Origin: Phytopseudomonas flavescens
GTDB lineage: Bacteria; Pseudomonadota; Gammaproteobacteria; Pseudomonadales; Pseudomonadaceae
Assembly: GCF_900100535.1 (NCBI RefSeq)
Contig: NZ_FNDG01000028.1
Coordinates: 1-61,411 of the forward strand
Length of the DNA: 61,411 nucleotides
Reading direction: 5' to 3'
This document shows positions 8,661 through 17,993 of the stretch, piece after piece. Position 1 is the first letter of the stretch. The number at the start of each line of letters is the position of its first letter. A program made the position numbers and the translations under genes. The notes below the pieces were generated by a model. It ran no database searches and was not told the origin of the DNA. It saw only the letters and a list, made by a program, of their open reading frames with translations.

Positions 8661-9845
8661 GTGCCAGTATCTAAATCACAGCGACCCTCCATAAGCCTTC
8701 GGATACATGATTTCATTGCCGGCCGCTGGCTCGTGCTTGGCTATCTGGTTTTACTCACTGGCTTGCTCTGGGTCGGTGATGGCAGCCTCTATACCAAACT
8801 TTATTACGCATTGTTTGCGGCCCCTGCCTTGCTGGGGCTCATGCTGAAGCCAGATCAGATCAGGGTTCTTCTGCGCGAGCCGGTGATACTCAGCTTTTTG
8901 GCATTAGGTACCTGGGTGCTTATCAGTATGAGCTGGACGCAGGCCAGTGGAGCCGTAACCAGCCTAGCCAAACGACCTCTTTATGTATTCATGCTCTTGG
9001 TGGGCTGCACCCTGATAGCACTCAAGAGTGAAAGCCTGTTACTGAAAACACTGCGCATCGGTGCCGGGCTGGGCGCCTTGGCGGCGCTCATTAATGTCGT
9101 TTTGTTCCTGCAAAATGGCACACCTGGCGAAAGGCTGATTGGTACTGGGGCCTTGCGCAATCCATTGCTCACATCTCATGTGCTGGGCTTTTTATGCACC
9201 TACTGGATTGCAGCATGGCTATCGCGCAATGAGCGCCACGACTGGCTTCCAATCGTCATGGCAGTGCCGCTATTCGCGGCACTGCTCGCCACTGGCTCAA
9301 GAACACCATTGATGGGCATCGCACTAACAAGCGTTTGGATGTTATTTATGAGCGGAAAGCGCGCCATGATTCTGGTCGGTGCATTGCTGATCGCAGCATG
9401 CGCTGTGTACGTGACCTTTCCGGAAATATTGTTGCACCGTGGTACCTCTTATCGACCTGAGCTGTGGAGCGATGCGTTACGCCAGGCGGGCCAACACCTG
9501 TGGTTTGGTGCAGGCTATGAGAGCAAGTTCGAATTCCACATTCCCGAAGTCGGCTACCCGCTGTATGACCCCCATAATGTCGAACTTGCTGTTCTTCTTG
9601 AGCTGGGACTGATCGGCCTGGGTTTATGGGGCCTGATGTATGCATTTGCGCTTCTTCGCTGCTTGCACCTCCGCGCACAGCCGCGCTTCCAGATCGCTTC
9701 GGCACTATTGGTGTACGGGCTGTGCGCGGGGCTGACAGAGGGGGGGAATTTTCTCGCCCGCCCCAATGAAAGCTGGTTCCTGATCTGGATACCGCTGGCA
9801 CTGCTATGCGCTCTTTCCATTCGGCACAGGCAGTCGCAAGCATGA
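8661..9845 (+). CDS. waaL: O-antigen ligase-like membrane protein
   Basis: WaaL transfers polymerised O-antigen from undecaprenyl diphosphate to lipid A-core on the periplasmic side. This 394-residue protein has about 11-12 hydrophobic segments and a Wzy_C-type region. The large periplasmic loop (about residues 245-315) contains RPELWSDALRQAGQHLWFG and YDPHNVELAVLLELGLIG; the PHN motif with the conserved His is typical of ligases and polymerases. GTG at 8661 is taken as start; it could be slightly different. The stop overlaps the next gene (ATGA). A polymerase of the same fold is the alternative, but the core-locus context favours ligase. Confidence 0.8.
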   Translation: MPVSKSQRPSISLRIHDFIAGRWLVLGYLVLLTGLLWVGDGSLYTKLYYALFAAPALLGLMLKPDQIRVLLREPVILSFLALGTWVLISMSWTQASGAVTSLAKRPLYVFMLLVGCTLIALKSESLLLKTLRIGAGLGALAALINVVLFLQNGTPGERLIGTGALRNPLLTSHVLGFLCTYWIAAWLSRNERHDWLPIVMAVPLFAALLATGSRTPLMGIALTSVWMLFMSGKRAMILVGALLIAACAVYVTFPEILLHRGTSYRPELWSDALRQAGQHLWFGAGYESKFEFHIPEVGYPLYDPHNVELAVLLELGLIGLGLWGLMYAFALLRCLHLRAQPRFQIASALLVYGLCAGLTEGGNFLARPNESWFLIWIPLALLCALSIRHRQSQA

Positions 9846-10507
9846 AGCGTATGGAGCCCACGCAACTGGACGCCCTACTCAAGAACGCCAAGGTCATTGA
9901 AGAAGACGGCCTGGGCATCAAGGTCGCGCAACTCGAGGATGGCGATTTTCTGAAGCTGTATCGACGCAAGCGCCTATTGTCTTCCGACCTTTGGGAGCTG
10001 CCTGCACAGCGATTTGCAGACAATGCCAGCGGCCTGTCGCGCCTGGGCATCACTGCCCCGACCGTACGGGATGTCCTGACCATCAGCGAGCGCCGGCTCA
10101 GCGCCGTTCGCTACCAGCCACTCGCTGGCGATACGCTGCGCAATCACCTGCGCAAGTCGGAGGCCGCGACGCGCGCCCGAGACGTGATGCGTTTCGGCAC
10201 ATTCCTCGGTGAGCTGCACCAGCGTGGCGTGTACTTCCGCTCGCTGCACCTGGGCAATGTACTGCTGCTACCGGATGGGAGCTTCGGCCTGATCGACCTG
10301 TCCGACATGAAACTCGAGCGCAATGCGCTGCCCCCCTGGAAACGTCGACGCAATTTTCAGCACATCTTGCGCTACGACGAAGATATTGCCTGGCTGGCCA
10401 AAGAACACCGTGAAGACTGGGTGGCCGGTTACGGCAAGAGTGTCAGCCCTCGCAGTGCCGAGCGTTTCGACCGTGACCTCAACAAGTGGCTGGCGGCCAC
10501 TCGATGA
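9842..10507 (+). CDS. LPS kinase-like protein (PKL fold) next to waaL
   Basis: This 221-residue cytoplasmic protein overlaps the waaL stop by four bases. It has the layout of small LPS/Kdo-type kinases: an N-lobe with DFLKLYRRKRLL, and a catalytic-loop region near residues 135-150 (FRSLHLGNVLLLPDG), followed by GLIDLSDMKLE. The Asp normally found in the HGD of the loop is replaced by Ser, while the Asn and the following D of LIDLSD are kept. Activity is therefore uncertain. P. aeruginosa carries a similar gene beside waaL. Substrate unknown; a core sugar is inferred. Confidence 0.65.
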   Translation: MKRMEPTQLDALLKNAKVIEEDGLGIKVAQLEDGDFLKLYRRKRLLSSDLWELPAQRFADNASGLSRLGITAPTVRDVLTISERRLSAVRYQPLAGDTLRNHLRKSEAATRARDVMRFGTFLGELHQRGVYFRSLHLGNVLLLPDGSFGLIDLSDMKLERNALPPWKRRRNFQHILRYDEDIAWLAKEHREDWVAGYGKSVSPRSAERFDRDLNKWLAATR

Positions 10508-10531
10508 AGGTATCTGCCACCTGCAAAGGCA

Positions 10532-10549
10532 TGCCGCAGAGAGGCGGCA
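10532..10549. terminator. small stem-loop between convergent genes
   Basis: TGCCGC-AGAGAG-GCGGCA lies between the convergent kinase-like gene and the glycosyltransferase. It has no T-run on either side, so its role as a terminator is doubtful. Confidence 0.3.
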
Positions 10550-10590
10550 GGGGCATCATCGCGAGATTGCATTAGAAATGCTGTTCGCCG

Positions 10591-11475
10591 TCAGGTACCC
10601 CGATTGAAGCAGTAACGCCAGAGTCCCTTGAGCGTCTTGAGATTGCGAGCACGCCATGGAATCTGGGCCAGCAGCTCGCCGGCCAGAACCCTGTCCTCAC
10701 TCGCGACTTTGGCGAACATGGCATTCAGATAGCGCAGGCGAGTGGCGTCATAACCCGGGTGATCGTCAAAGCGCTTGTAGATAGCGAGTTCGGTTTCGAT
10801 CATCAGCCGACGGTTCTTGTAGGTATTGCTTGCATGGACGCGATACAGGGCAAGCGGTTCTTCCAGTATGTCGATGAAATATCCGGCATGGGCGATGCGA
10901 AGCTCGACGTAATAGTCCTCGATACGAATGGACGGATCGAAACCACCGACCTTGTCGAGCGCATCCCGGCGAAATAACAAGGTGGGGGCGGGAGGGCCGG
11001 GCTTGCGATCCATGAACAGATCATCGAAATCGAGCCGCCGAGCAGGCCGATGACGCTGCCTGTTGCCAGGCAGGGGTTGACCTTCGCCATCGATAAGCAC
11101 GATGCCGCCAGCGCAGATGCCCGTTTCAGGATGCTGCTCCATGAACGCAACCTGCAGCGACAGACGCTCGGGCAGCATCACGTCATCCGAGCCCAGCGGA
11201 GCGATGTAACGACCCGCACTACGCGCGATCATTTCATTGAGCGTGGTGCACAGGCCCTTGTTCGCCTGAACCTGGAAGTTGAAGCCAAGTTCTTCCTGCA
11301 GCCGCTGTATCTTCGCCACGCTGTCGTCGCACGAGCCGTCGTCAACCACCAGCAACTCGATGTCGGGATAATCCTGGGCATAGACGCTGCGGATGCTCGC
11401 CTCGATGAAGTCGGCATGGTTGTAGGAAGAAATAAGCACCGAGACCAGGGGCAACTCGTCTGGTAGCGCGGTCAT
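10591..11475 (-). CDS. family 2 glycosyltransferase
   Basis: This 294-residue GT-A enzyme opens with LPLVSVLISSYNHADFIEAS and the nucleotide-binding VVDDGS (about 40-46); the metal-binding DxD-like site is LGSDDVMLPER (about 95). The C-terminal part contains HAGYFIDILEEPLALYRVH. The same C-terminal pattern occurs in the GT2 encoded at 22155-23081, so the two look like paralogues. It is the last gene of a four-gene coupled operon: its ATG overlaps the stop of the GT4 gene. WapR, the rhamnosyltransferase of the P. aeruginosa outer core, is a possible counterpart, but I cannot assign the sugar. Confidence 0.88.
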   Translation of the reverse strand: MTALPDELPLVSVLISSYNHADFIEASIRSVYAQDYPDIELLVVDDGSCDDSVAKIQRLQEELGFNFQVQANKGLCTTLNEMIARSAGRYIAPLGSDDVMLPERLSLQVAFMEQHPETGICAGGIVLIDGEGQPLPGNRQRHRPARRLDFDDLFMDRKPGPPAPTLLFRRDALDKVGGFDPSIRIEDYYVELRIAHAGYFIDILEEPLALYRVHASNTYKNRRLMIETELAIYKRFDDHPGYDATRLRYLNAMFAKVASEDRVLAGELLAQIPWRARNLKTLKGLWRYCFNRGT

Positions 11476-12617
11476 ACCGGTGCTCCCGCGGGCGGCCGAT
11501 CACCTTCGAGCAGTGCTCGATACTTGTCCCGGAAATCCTCGATGTCGTGCTCGCGTCGCAGATACCGGTAGGCGCGCTCTCCATCCTCCGCCCGCCGGGC
11601 CTCGCTGTCAGCGAGACAGGCACGCAGCTGCTCGCTCAGCGCAGGCACGTCGCCCGGCGTGAAATGGCGCCCGCCTGCCCCGTCCAGCAAAGGGCGCATC
11701 GCCGGGATGTCCGACCCGAGCACGGGCAAACGCCCACACATGCCTTCCAGCAACGCCAGGCCAAGGCCCTCCTGCAACGAGGGCATGACGAAAACGTCGA
11801 ATGCTTTCACGTAGCGCATGGCGTCAGGTCGAGTCCCACAGAGATGCACACGCTCTTGCAGCCCAAGCTCGGCAATCAACGCTACGAGGTTGTCGTTTTC
11901 ACGGCCGCCGCCAATGATTGCCAGGTCCACGTGCGGGTACTCCCCACTCAAGGCCGCAAAGGCACGGATGAGGTACACATGACCCTTGATGGGTACCAGC
12001 CGACCTATGGCACCGACGATCAGCGAGTCACGCGGTAGCTGCAACGCCTGCCGCGCCTGCACCCGTGACAACTGAAGGGACTCTGCCAGGTCGATATCCA
12101 GGGCATTGGTTATGGCCACCGTGTTGGCCTTGGTAAAGCCACAGCGCAAGGCAATCAGGTAATCGGCGACAGCCGGCGATACGCCGACGAAACGCCAGCA
12201 ATCATCGATGGAGCGCCTGGCCTGCCAACGCCGATAGAAGCGGTCGTACTCACCGAAACCGTGAGCCACACCGATGCAGCGTGGGATGCGCAATATCTTG
12301 TTGAGGTGCATGAACAGGTTGACGGTCTTGAAGCGGTGCAACAACACCACATCGAAGCCCTCCTCCCGACAGAACGCCAGCAAGCGCCTGCGCACCTTCA
12401 ACCGCAGCCCACTCATGTCTTTTTCGGTGAACGCGAAGAATACCTGGCGCCACGTCGGCAGGGGGGTATCCGCGGCTGGCTCGCCTTCGAGATAGCCATT
12501 GACCACCTCGAAACGCTCGGCTGGCAAGCCGCGCAGGATCTGCTCGCCGAGATCGGAATTGGTATCCGCCGCGTTATAGCGGGTCTGTAATTGCAAGACT
12601 TTCAGAACCTCAGCCAT
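11472..12617 (-). CDS. family 4 glycosyltransferase (outer core)
   Basis: This is a 381-residue GT-B retaining glycosyltransferase. The start MAEVLKVLQLQTRYN (12617) overlaps the upstream gene stop by 8 bases. N-lobe marker: GVAHGFGEYDRFYRR (about 118). C-lobe: GAIGRLVPIKGHVYLIRAF (about 205-225) and the catalytic E-x7-E in EGLGLALLEGM (about 297). It shares several blocks with the GT4 at 23069-24202 (HGFGEY/HAFGDY, SRVQARQALQLP/SRSAAREALVLP), so the two are paralogues. It probably adds an outer-core hexose in the cytoplasm before MsbA export; donor and acceptor are unknown. Confidence 0.88.
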   Translation of the reverse strand: MAEVLKVLQLQTRYNAADTNSDLGEQILRGLPAERFEVVNGYLEGEPAADTPLPTWRQVFFAFTEKDMSGLRLKVRRRLLAFCREEGFDVVLLHRFKTVNLFMHLNKILRIPRCIGVAHGFGEYDRFYRRWQARRSIDDCWRFVGVSPAVADYLIALRCGFTKANTVAITNALDIDLAESLQLSRVQARQALQLPRDSLIVGAIGRLVPIKGHVYLIRAFAALSGEYPHVDLAIIGGGRENDNLVALIAELGLQERVHLCGTRPDAMRYVKAFDVFVMPSLQEGLGLALLEGMCGRLPVLGSDIPAMRPLLDGAGGRHFTPGDVPALSEQLRACLADSEARRAEDGERAYRYLRREHDIEDFRDKYRALLEGDRPPAGAPV

Positions 12618-13521
12618 AGGGTCGACCCATCCACAGGCGCAGCGCCTTACGTGAATAGGAAAGCTTGCATAGCACGCGCCAGTCACTGGCGACGGCCTGG
12701 CAGTAGAACTGCTTGGCTGCCATGACATCTCCAGCCAGGTAGGCACTTCGAAACAGGGAAAGGCAACGCTGCTGGTAAAATGGGGCGCGCAGCCCCTGCA
12801 ATTCGGCTGGCAGTCGGCCAAAGACCTCATCGACCAATCCAACCCCTCCTGCCAGGCTAGAGCCGAAGTGATGGCGAAGGCTGTCACTGTGTTTGTGAAT
12901 CATCGCCAGAGGCTCCGGTAGAAGCGAAACCGGATATGTCGCCAGTGTTTGCGCGAATACTGGAATATCCTCGGCATTACGAAACCGCTCAGGGTAGTTT
13001 CCTGCCTGAAAAACGGAGCGGTGCATGGCGCAAGCTCCGTTGGAGATACTCAGCGTCTTGTCCAGCAGGTAAGCACGAACGCGCAACAGCGCCGTGTCAG
13101 GAAGATGCTCGGGAGAATGTCTGCGGCGGCGGCCATACTGATCAACCGACCAATGTCCACCGATGACCATGCGGGTCTGATCATTCAGGCTCAGGTGGGC
13201 TCGAATCAGCGACAGGCCATCCGGTGCCATCTCGTCGTCAGCATCCAGAAACACCAACCAGTCACGACGGGCCAGCTCTATCCCGAGATTGCGAACGGAT
13301 GCCAATCCACCATTGCTCTTGCGCAGGGCCCTGAAGCGACCAGGAAACTCCACCTCCAGGGCCTCGACGACTTCCGGCGTATTGTCCGTCGATCCATCAT
13401 CGATGATCAGCAGTTCGTCATCCTCATGCAACTGAGGCATGACTGAGCGAACCGTCCTGGCCAAAGTAAAGGCATAGTTATATGCAGGGATGACAATGGA
13501 GATCGCCGCAAAAGCACTCAT
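12610..13521 (-). CDS. family 2 glycosyltransferase
   Basis: This 303-residue GT-A enzyme begins AAISIVIPAYNYAFTLARTV, then has IIDDGSTDNTPEVVE (about 38-52) and VFLDADDEMAPDG (about 92-104), the donor and metal sites. The central part (ISNGACAMHRSVFQ) and the C-terminal helices fit soluble core or O-antigen sugar transferases. Its ATG overlaps the GT9 stop by four bases and its stop overlaps the GT4 start by eight, so it is translated as part of a tight operon. It is not obviously a close paralogue of the two other GT2 enzymes discussed here. Confidence 0.86.
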   Translation of the reverse strand: MSAFAAISIVIPAYNYAFTLARTVRSVMPQLHEDDELLIIDDGSTDNTPEVVEALEVEFPGRFRALRKSNGGLASVRNLGIELARRDWLVFLDADDEMAPDGLSLIRAHLSLNDQTRMVIGGHWSVDQYGRRRRHSPEHLPDTALLRVRAYLLDKTLSISNGACAMHRSVFQAGNYPERFRNAEDIPVFAQTLATYPVSLLPEPLAMIHKHSDSLRHHFGSSLAGGVGLVDEVFGRLPAELQGLRAPFYQQRCLSLFRSAYLAGDVMAAKQFYCQAVASDWRVLCKLSYSRKALRLWMGRPYG

Positions 13522-14573
13522 CGCTGCTCCACCTCAACCTGTTGACTCAATGCCTGAAAGCCGCGAGCGACCCGGTTGACACTCATGAAAAAAGCCCAAT
13601 GATCCCGTAGAAAACTCAACGAAAAGGCCGGGCGCACCACCCGACAGCTGCCCCAACCCGGACGCCAGCAAAAGCCATCGCTGCGCTTGCGGTACAGGGT
13701 CAAAACGGGAATGCCCAGTGCAGAAGCCAGATGCCCAACCCCGGAGTCATTGCCAATCACATAACCGGATTCATAAAGGTAGCCTGCAAGAGCCTTGGCA
13801 TCGGAAAATTCAGGCACTTCGAATTCAGGCTCGAATACATGCAGATAATCGCCCCTTTCTTTGGGCGATAGGACGAACTGCGGCTGATAGCCAGCCGCAC
13901 GTAATCGCCGGGCCAACGCCAGATACTTCTCGGCGGGCCAGTTTTTCTTTGCGTTGTAAGACAGTGGATGAAGCATCACGCGCTGCGCGTGGCGACGGTG
14001 CCTGAGCGTCGCGGGCACCCGCATGCCGATATCGTCGTGGGCATGGGCCAGCCCAAGGCGAAAGCGACAGAAGGCCACGGCCTGCTCGACCATGCTGGCA
14101 CGGTCATCGGACAGGCACCGAAGCGGGCCCGCCGCCGCAGCCAAGGGTGTCAGTAAAAGCGACTTTTCCGGGGACAGCCGCGCCAACGCCTCAGTCGCAG
14201 GCTGCTCGATAAAGCGGGAATCGACACGCAGCGTGCCAACGAAGACGTAGCGGCGAGCAAGCTCACTCGCGGCTTCGCCATGACGCGTCAGCATGCTGCC
14301 CAGATCGGAAATGACCAGATCGAAATCGTCCAGGACGGCGAAGGTTTCGTCAGGCGCGGGCAGACAACGCGCATCGAAGAGCGGCAACCAGTCATTGAGT
14401 GCACCAAAGTGGTTGCTCAGTACCGTCACGTCGTAACCGGCCCTGGCGAGATTGGCAGCCAGAACCAGATAAATGCACCCGTCGCCCAGCCCCATCGAGG
14501 GAACCAGGGCAAGCCTGCAGTCAGCCGGCAGTACGGCTAAGCGGGCACTGGCCTCTTGTATAACCTCAGCCAT
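13518..14573 (-). CDS. family 9 (heptosyltransferase-like) glycosyltransferase
   Basis: This 351-residue GT-B protein of the ADP-heptose:LPS family has an N-lobe loop VPSMGLGDGCIYLVLAANLA (about 24-43), with the GD pair that holds the catalytic Asp in WaaC/WaaF. The donor-site signature GNDSGVGHLASALGIPVLTLY is near residue 275-295, and a lysine-rich segment HPLSYNAKKNW lies near 200. It is the first gene of the four-gene minus-strand operon, so the promoter must lie in 14574-14750. It is longer and more divergent than the WaaC and WaaF genes in this window, so it may use another sugar or a third heptose. Confidence 0.82.
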   Translation of the reverse strand: MAEVIQEASARLAVLPADCRLALVPSMGLGDGCIYLVLAANLARAGYDVTVLSNHFGALNDWLPLFDARCLPAPDETFAVLDDFDLVISDLGSMLTRHGEAASELARRYVFVGTLRVDSRFIEQPATEALARLSPEKSLLLTPLAAAAGPLRCLSDDRASMVEQAVAFCRFRLGLAHAHDDIGMRVPATLRHRRHAQRVMLHPLSYNAKKNWPAEKYLALARRLRAAGYQPQFVLSPKERGDYLHVFEPEFEVPEFSDAKALAGYLYESGYVIGNDSGVGHLASALGIPVLTLYRKRSDGFCWRPGWGSCRVVRPAFSLSFLRDHWAFFMSVNRVARGFQALSQQVEVEQR

Positions 14574-15177
14574 CAGATCTCCTAGATAACCCGAATATCG
14601 TCCCTGACCGGGCTGCGCAGATTCGCGCGAAAGAACATGCTCATGCCGCAGCTGAACGTTCTGGAACTAAGCGCACTAGCGCTGCCATTTTCCGGCGAAG
14701 CATCCTGAAAGCCTCAAGACATGAAAACTGCAAGGTGTCGCCCCTACTTGGCAAGGCGTGCGTAATCCATCACCAATGGTCTGCCGAACACTGGCATCGC
14801 CGCTCTGAGATTGGAAAAGGGCCACACGAAGCAATATCGACGCTTGGTCATACGCACAAATCACCATGCTCATCAGAAACGGTGGCGATAGTGAGTAACT
14901 CATTGTGAATTCCACGTGAAATTTCAAAAAATGGCGCAATGCACCTGCTGCCCAGATTGCGCCCGCAAAGCCTGCCTACTAGCGGAGCGCCGCACGATGA
15001 TATCAGTGCAATCCTGACGCATATCGTAGGCGCTGAGTCGGCATCAAAGAATGCATTGTCCCAGGACCTGTGGCCCAAAAGACCTCACTTGCCTGCAATG
15101 ACTAGCGAAATCAGCACATGGGAACTCATTTAAAAAACCTTCCCATGACGCACCGTCGGTAACCGACGCCCCCGAAA
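14574..15177. other. 604-base gap between the GT operon and msbA
   Basis: This should contain the promoter of the minus-strand glycosyltransferase operon. It is clearly poorer in GC than the neighbouring genes (for example around 14840-14940) and has no convincing open frame, RNA gene or insertion-sequence end. It probably marks the other edge of the cassette that separates hldE from msbA. Confidence 0.45.
15154..15168 (-). terminator. weak stem-loop downstream of msbA
   Basis: CGTCGG-TAA-CCGACG lies just after the msbA stop. On the minus strand a run of six T follows only about 14 bases later, so it is not a classic intrinsic terminator. Confidence 0.35.
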
Positions 15178-17004
15178 TCAGCTCGCCGGCCGCTCGGGAA
15201 CCTCGACAACATCCTTATCTTCATCATCCAGCCCCATCGCATGCAGACGCGAATAGTAGCCGTTGCTCGCCAGTAGCGACTCATGGGTGCCTCGCTCGAC
15301 GATACGGCCCTGATCCATTACCAGAATAAGGTCGGCTTTCTCGATAGTGGACAGCCGATGCGCAATCACCAACGTTGTGCGTCCTTCCATGACCTTGTCC
15401 AGAGCAGCCTGGATATAGCGCTCCGACTCCGTATCGAGGGCAGAAGTGGCTTCGTCCAGAATCAACAGGGGGGCGCTTTTCAATAGCGCCCTGGCAATGG
15501 CCAGACGCTGCCGCTGGCCACCGGAAAGCATGACTCCGTTCTCCCCCACCCGGGTGTCGAACCCCTGCGGAAGCAACTCAATGAACTCACTGGCATAGGC
15601 TGCACGCGCAGCCGCCTCGACGTCCTCGCGGGGCAAGTGTCGGAGGTCACCGTAGGCGATATTGTTCAGCACGGTGTCATTGAACAGCGAGACTTGCTGA
15701 GTGACCAGAGCGATATGTTTTCTCAGGTTTTCCGCGCGGTATTCTTCTACCGGCGTGCCGTCGAGCAGAATCTGTCCCTGGCCATGCTGGTAAAACCGCG
15801 GAATCAGATTGGCCAATGTTGACTTGCCACTCCCCGAACGACCGACCAACGCGACCATCTGCCCTGGCTCGACAGTGAAGCTGATGTCTTGCAATACGGC
15901 CTTTTCGGTACCTGGATACGTGAAGCTGAGCTGACGAATCTCAAGCGCCCCGGCTACCCGCTCCTTCTCCAGGGTCCCCTGATCCGGCTCTGGCTGTTCG
16001 TCCAGTTGCTCGAAGATGCTTTCAGCACCGGCCAGCCCTTTCTGGATGGTCGAACTGACCTCGGACAGCTGACGAATCGGCTTGGGCAAAAGCCCCGCCG
16101 CGGTGATGTAGGCAACCAGGTCACCGACGCTGGCGTCACCCCGCAGGAACAGCACCAGAAACATCAGAAACGCCATCGCGGCATAGTTCACGAGCTGCAG
16201 GCTAGGCGTGTAGATCGCACTGGTTCGGGTCATTCGCAGCTGCTTGCGGGTGCTGTCCTCGCTGGCCTCATGAAAGCGCTCGCGCTCATAGCGCTCGCCG
16301 CCGAAGCTGCGCACCACGCGATAGTTCTGGATCGTCTCGGACGATACGTGCGTCAGCTCGCCCATGGCACTCTGAATCTTTCGGCTCTGGCTGCGAAACT
16401 TCTTGCTGGCGCTTTTCACCATGAGGGCAATGAGCGGCAGAATGGCCACCATGACCATGGTCAGCTTCCAGTTCATCCACAGCAGGTAACCAAACAGGAA
16501 TATCACCGTGAGGCCTTCACGCACCATGACCTTGAGCGCGTCAGTGGCCGCTCCTGTCACCGAACCGACGTTATAGGTGATACGGGAGATCAGATAGCCC
16601 GTGGAGTGGTTGTCGAAATAGCGATTGGGCAGGGTCAACAGGTTGTTGAACAGCGCAATACGTAGATCCTGAACCAGGCCGAGGGAAACCCGAGCCAGGT
16701 AATACCCACCGAGAAAAGAACCAAGGCCCTGCCATATGGTGATCAGCAGCAATGCCAGCGGTACGCCGTAGAGCAATTGCATGCTACCCAGCAGTGGCAG
16801 TTCGACCGCCCCGGCTTCAGGTGCGGCGAGCCCATCAACGAAATACTTGAGCAGGCCTGCCAACATTGGCTGAGTAGAGGCGAAGATGATGTAGCCAACC
16901 ATACTGATCCCGAACATCAACCAGTAACGCTTCATGTAGCTCAGCAGCCGCATGTACAGCTTGAAACTGGAGATGGACGACGGGTTAGCGCTTGGATCAG
17001 GCAT
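15178..17004 (-). CDS. msbA: lipid A-core ABC exporter/flippase
   Basis: MsbA flips lipid A-core across the inner membrane at the cost of ATP and works as a homodimer. The start MPDPSANPSSISSFKLYMRL (17004) gives 608 residues, close to the ~600 usual in Pseudomonas. There are six membrane helices (about residues 30-320), then a nucleotide-binding domain with Walker A GRSGSGKST (about 395), signature LSGGQRQRLAIARALL (about 500), Walker B LLILDEATSALD (about 520) and H-loop IAHRLST (about 555). The kinase-like gene upstream on the same strand ends 140 bases before it. Confidence 0.96.
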   Translation of the reverse strand: MPDPSANPSSISSFKLYMRLLSYMKRYWLMFGISMVGYIIFASTQPMLAGLLKYFVDGLAAPEAGAVELPLLGSMQLLYGVPLALLLITIWQGLGSFLGGYYLARVSLGLVQDLRIALFNNLLTLPNRYFDNHSTGYLISRITYNVGSVTGAATDALKVMVREGLTVIFLFGYLLWMNWKLTMVMVAILPLIALMVKSASKKFRSQSRKIQSAMGELTHVSSETIQNYRVVRSFGGERYERERFHEASEDSTRKQLRMTRTSAIYTPSLQLVNYAAMAFLMFLVLFLRGDASVGDLVAYITAAGLLPKPIRQLSEVSSTIQKGLAGAESIFEQLDEQPEPDQGTLEKERVAGALEIRQLSFTYPGTEKAVLQDISFTVEPGQMVALVGRSGSGKSTLANLIPRFYQHGQGQILLDGTPVEEYRAENLRKHIALVTQQVSLFNDTVLNNIAYGDLRHLPREDVEAAARAAYASEFIELLPQGFDTRVGENGVMLSGGQRQRLAIARALLKSAPLLILDEATSALDTESERYIQAALDKVMEGRTTLVIAHRLSTIEKADLILVMDQGRIVERGTHESLLASNGYYSRLHAMGLDDEDKDVVEVPERPAS

Positions 17005-17144
17005 GAGATGCTGGCTCTGGGGCGAAGCGCAGGATTGTACCATCAGGGAACCTGCAACCAAATCGACCTGGAGGCAGGTGAGCCAAGTTGTCCCGAGCAA
17101 GCATTGATAGCCCTGCCTCTGGAGAGCGGATCACGATTCGCTGT

Positions 17145-17888
17145 TCAATCGACAGGCGCAGCGATGCGCAATTCTTGAGGTGGACGCCAGCGCGTCGGCT
17201 TACGGACTACAACCATACTACGCAGCTCAAGCAGCGAAGCCTGCACATCGAAAACCGGCGCACCGACTCCAAAACTGTAAGCGCCCGCGACCTCGGAGAG
17301 GCTCGACTCATCCAGCCCGAGATCAGCCAAGCGGAGCATGATCTTTTTGAAATCCTCTACAGCCCCATGCTGGGTAAAATCCCCGGCCCGCTCAAAATCC
17401 AGTAGATGGGCATGCTCTGAAACCAGAAAATTGTATGGATTGCAGTCACCGTGAACGATGCCATGGGCATGCAATTGCCCTAACAACGCCAAGGCCTGAC
17501 GCGCGCCTGCCAGCAATTCATCTCCGCTAAGGGTGGCAAGAGGCACCCCCGGAAGGAAGCCGGTCAGCAGCAAGCTTTCGTGGAAGCCCGGGCGACGGGA
17601 CTCGGCGTACATGAGCAGCTTCGGTGCAGGAAAATCCAGGACCTGCAGCCTAGAAAGCAGCATGGCCTCGCTTCGCAGTGGAGAACGATACGCCCTGCGC
17701 AGAATCCGCCTCCACCAGGGCTTCATAGAACGCCTATAGCGTTTGACGAAGACCGAATCATTCTCACGATATATTTTCGCCACGGCACGACCAGGCGCAA
17801 ACTCGATCAGCCCCTCGAAAAGCGTGAGTAATGCGCTGATTTGTTTGCGCTGAAGACTGCCCTTCTGAAAAACTATTAGCTTCCCCAC
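17145..17888 (-). CDS. LPS core kinase-like protein (WaaY/Kdo-kinase type)
   Basis: The GTG at 17888 is chosen because AAGGAG lies eight bases upstream; it gives 247 residues starting GKLIVFQKGSL. An ATG at 17933 has no such site. Kinase-fold features: N-lobe lysine in SVFVKRYRRS, canonical catalytic loop HGIVHGDCNPYNFLV (about 155-170), and the metal-binding Asp in HLLDFERAGDF. All catalytic residues are present, so it should be active, probably on a core sugar at the cytoplasmic face. It lies upstream of msbA and is divergent from the gene at 17994. Confidence 0.78.
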   Translation of the reverse strand: MGKLIVFQKGSLQRKQISALLTLFEGLIEFAPGRAVAKIYRENDSVFVKRYRRSMKPWWRRILRRAYRSPLRSEAMLLSRLQVLDFPAPKLLMYAESRRPGFHESLLLTGFLPGVPLATLSGDELLAGARQALALLGQLHAHGIVHGDCNPYNFLVSEHAHLLDFERAGDFTQHGAVEDFKKIMLRLADLGLDESSLSEVAGAYSFGVGAPVFDVQASLLELRSMVVVRKPTRWRPPQELRIAAPVD

Positions 17889-17993
17889 GCAGCATCTCCT
17901 TGCAAAGCATCCGTATCTCGCAAGAAAGAACACGCCGTATTTTTCGCATCAGTTTTTTCGATTACAGCGCAGCGCTGCCTCACAGGTCGAATC

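Noticed and set aside
13518..14573. GT9 gene as a third waaC or waaF
   Set aside because: It lacks the diagnostic WaaC (SSLGDVIH) and WaaF (GPSWVGDMVM) openings, so only the family is called.
14676..14939. Open frame of 87 codons in the gap upstream of the GT9 gene
   Set aside because: No ribosome-binding site, unnatural composition and no recognised motif.
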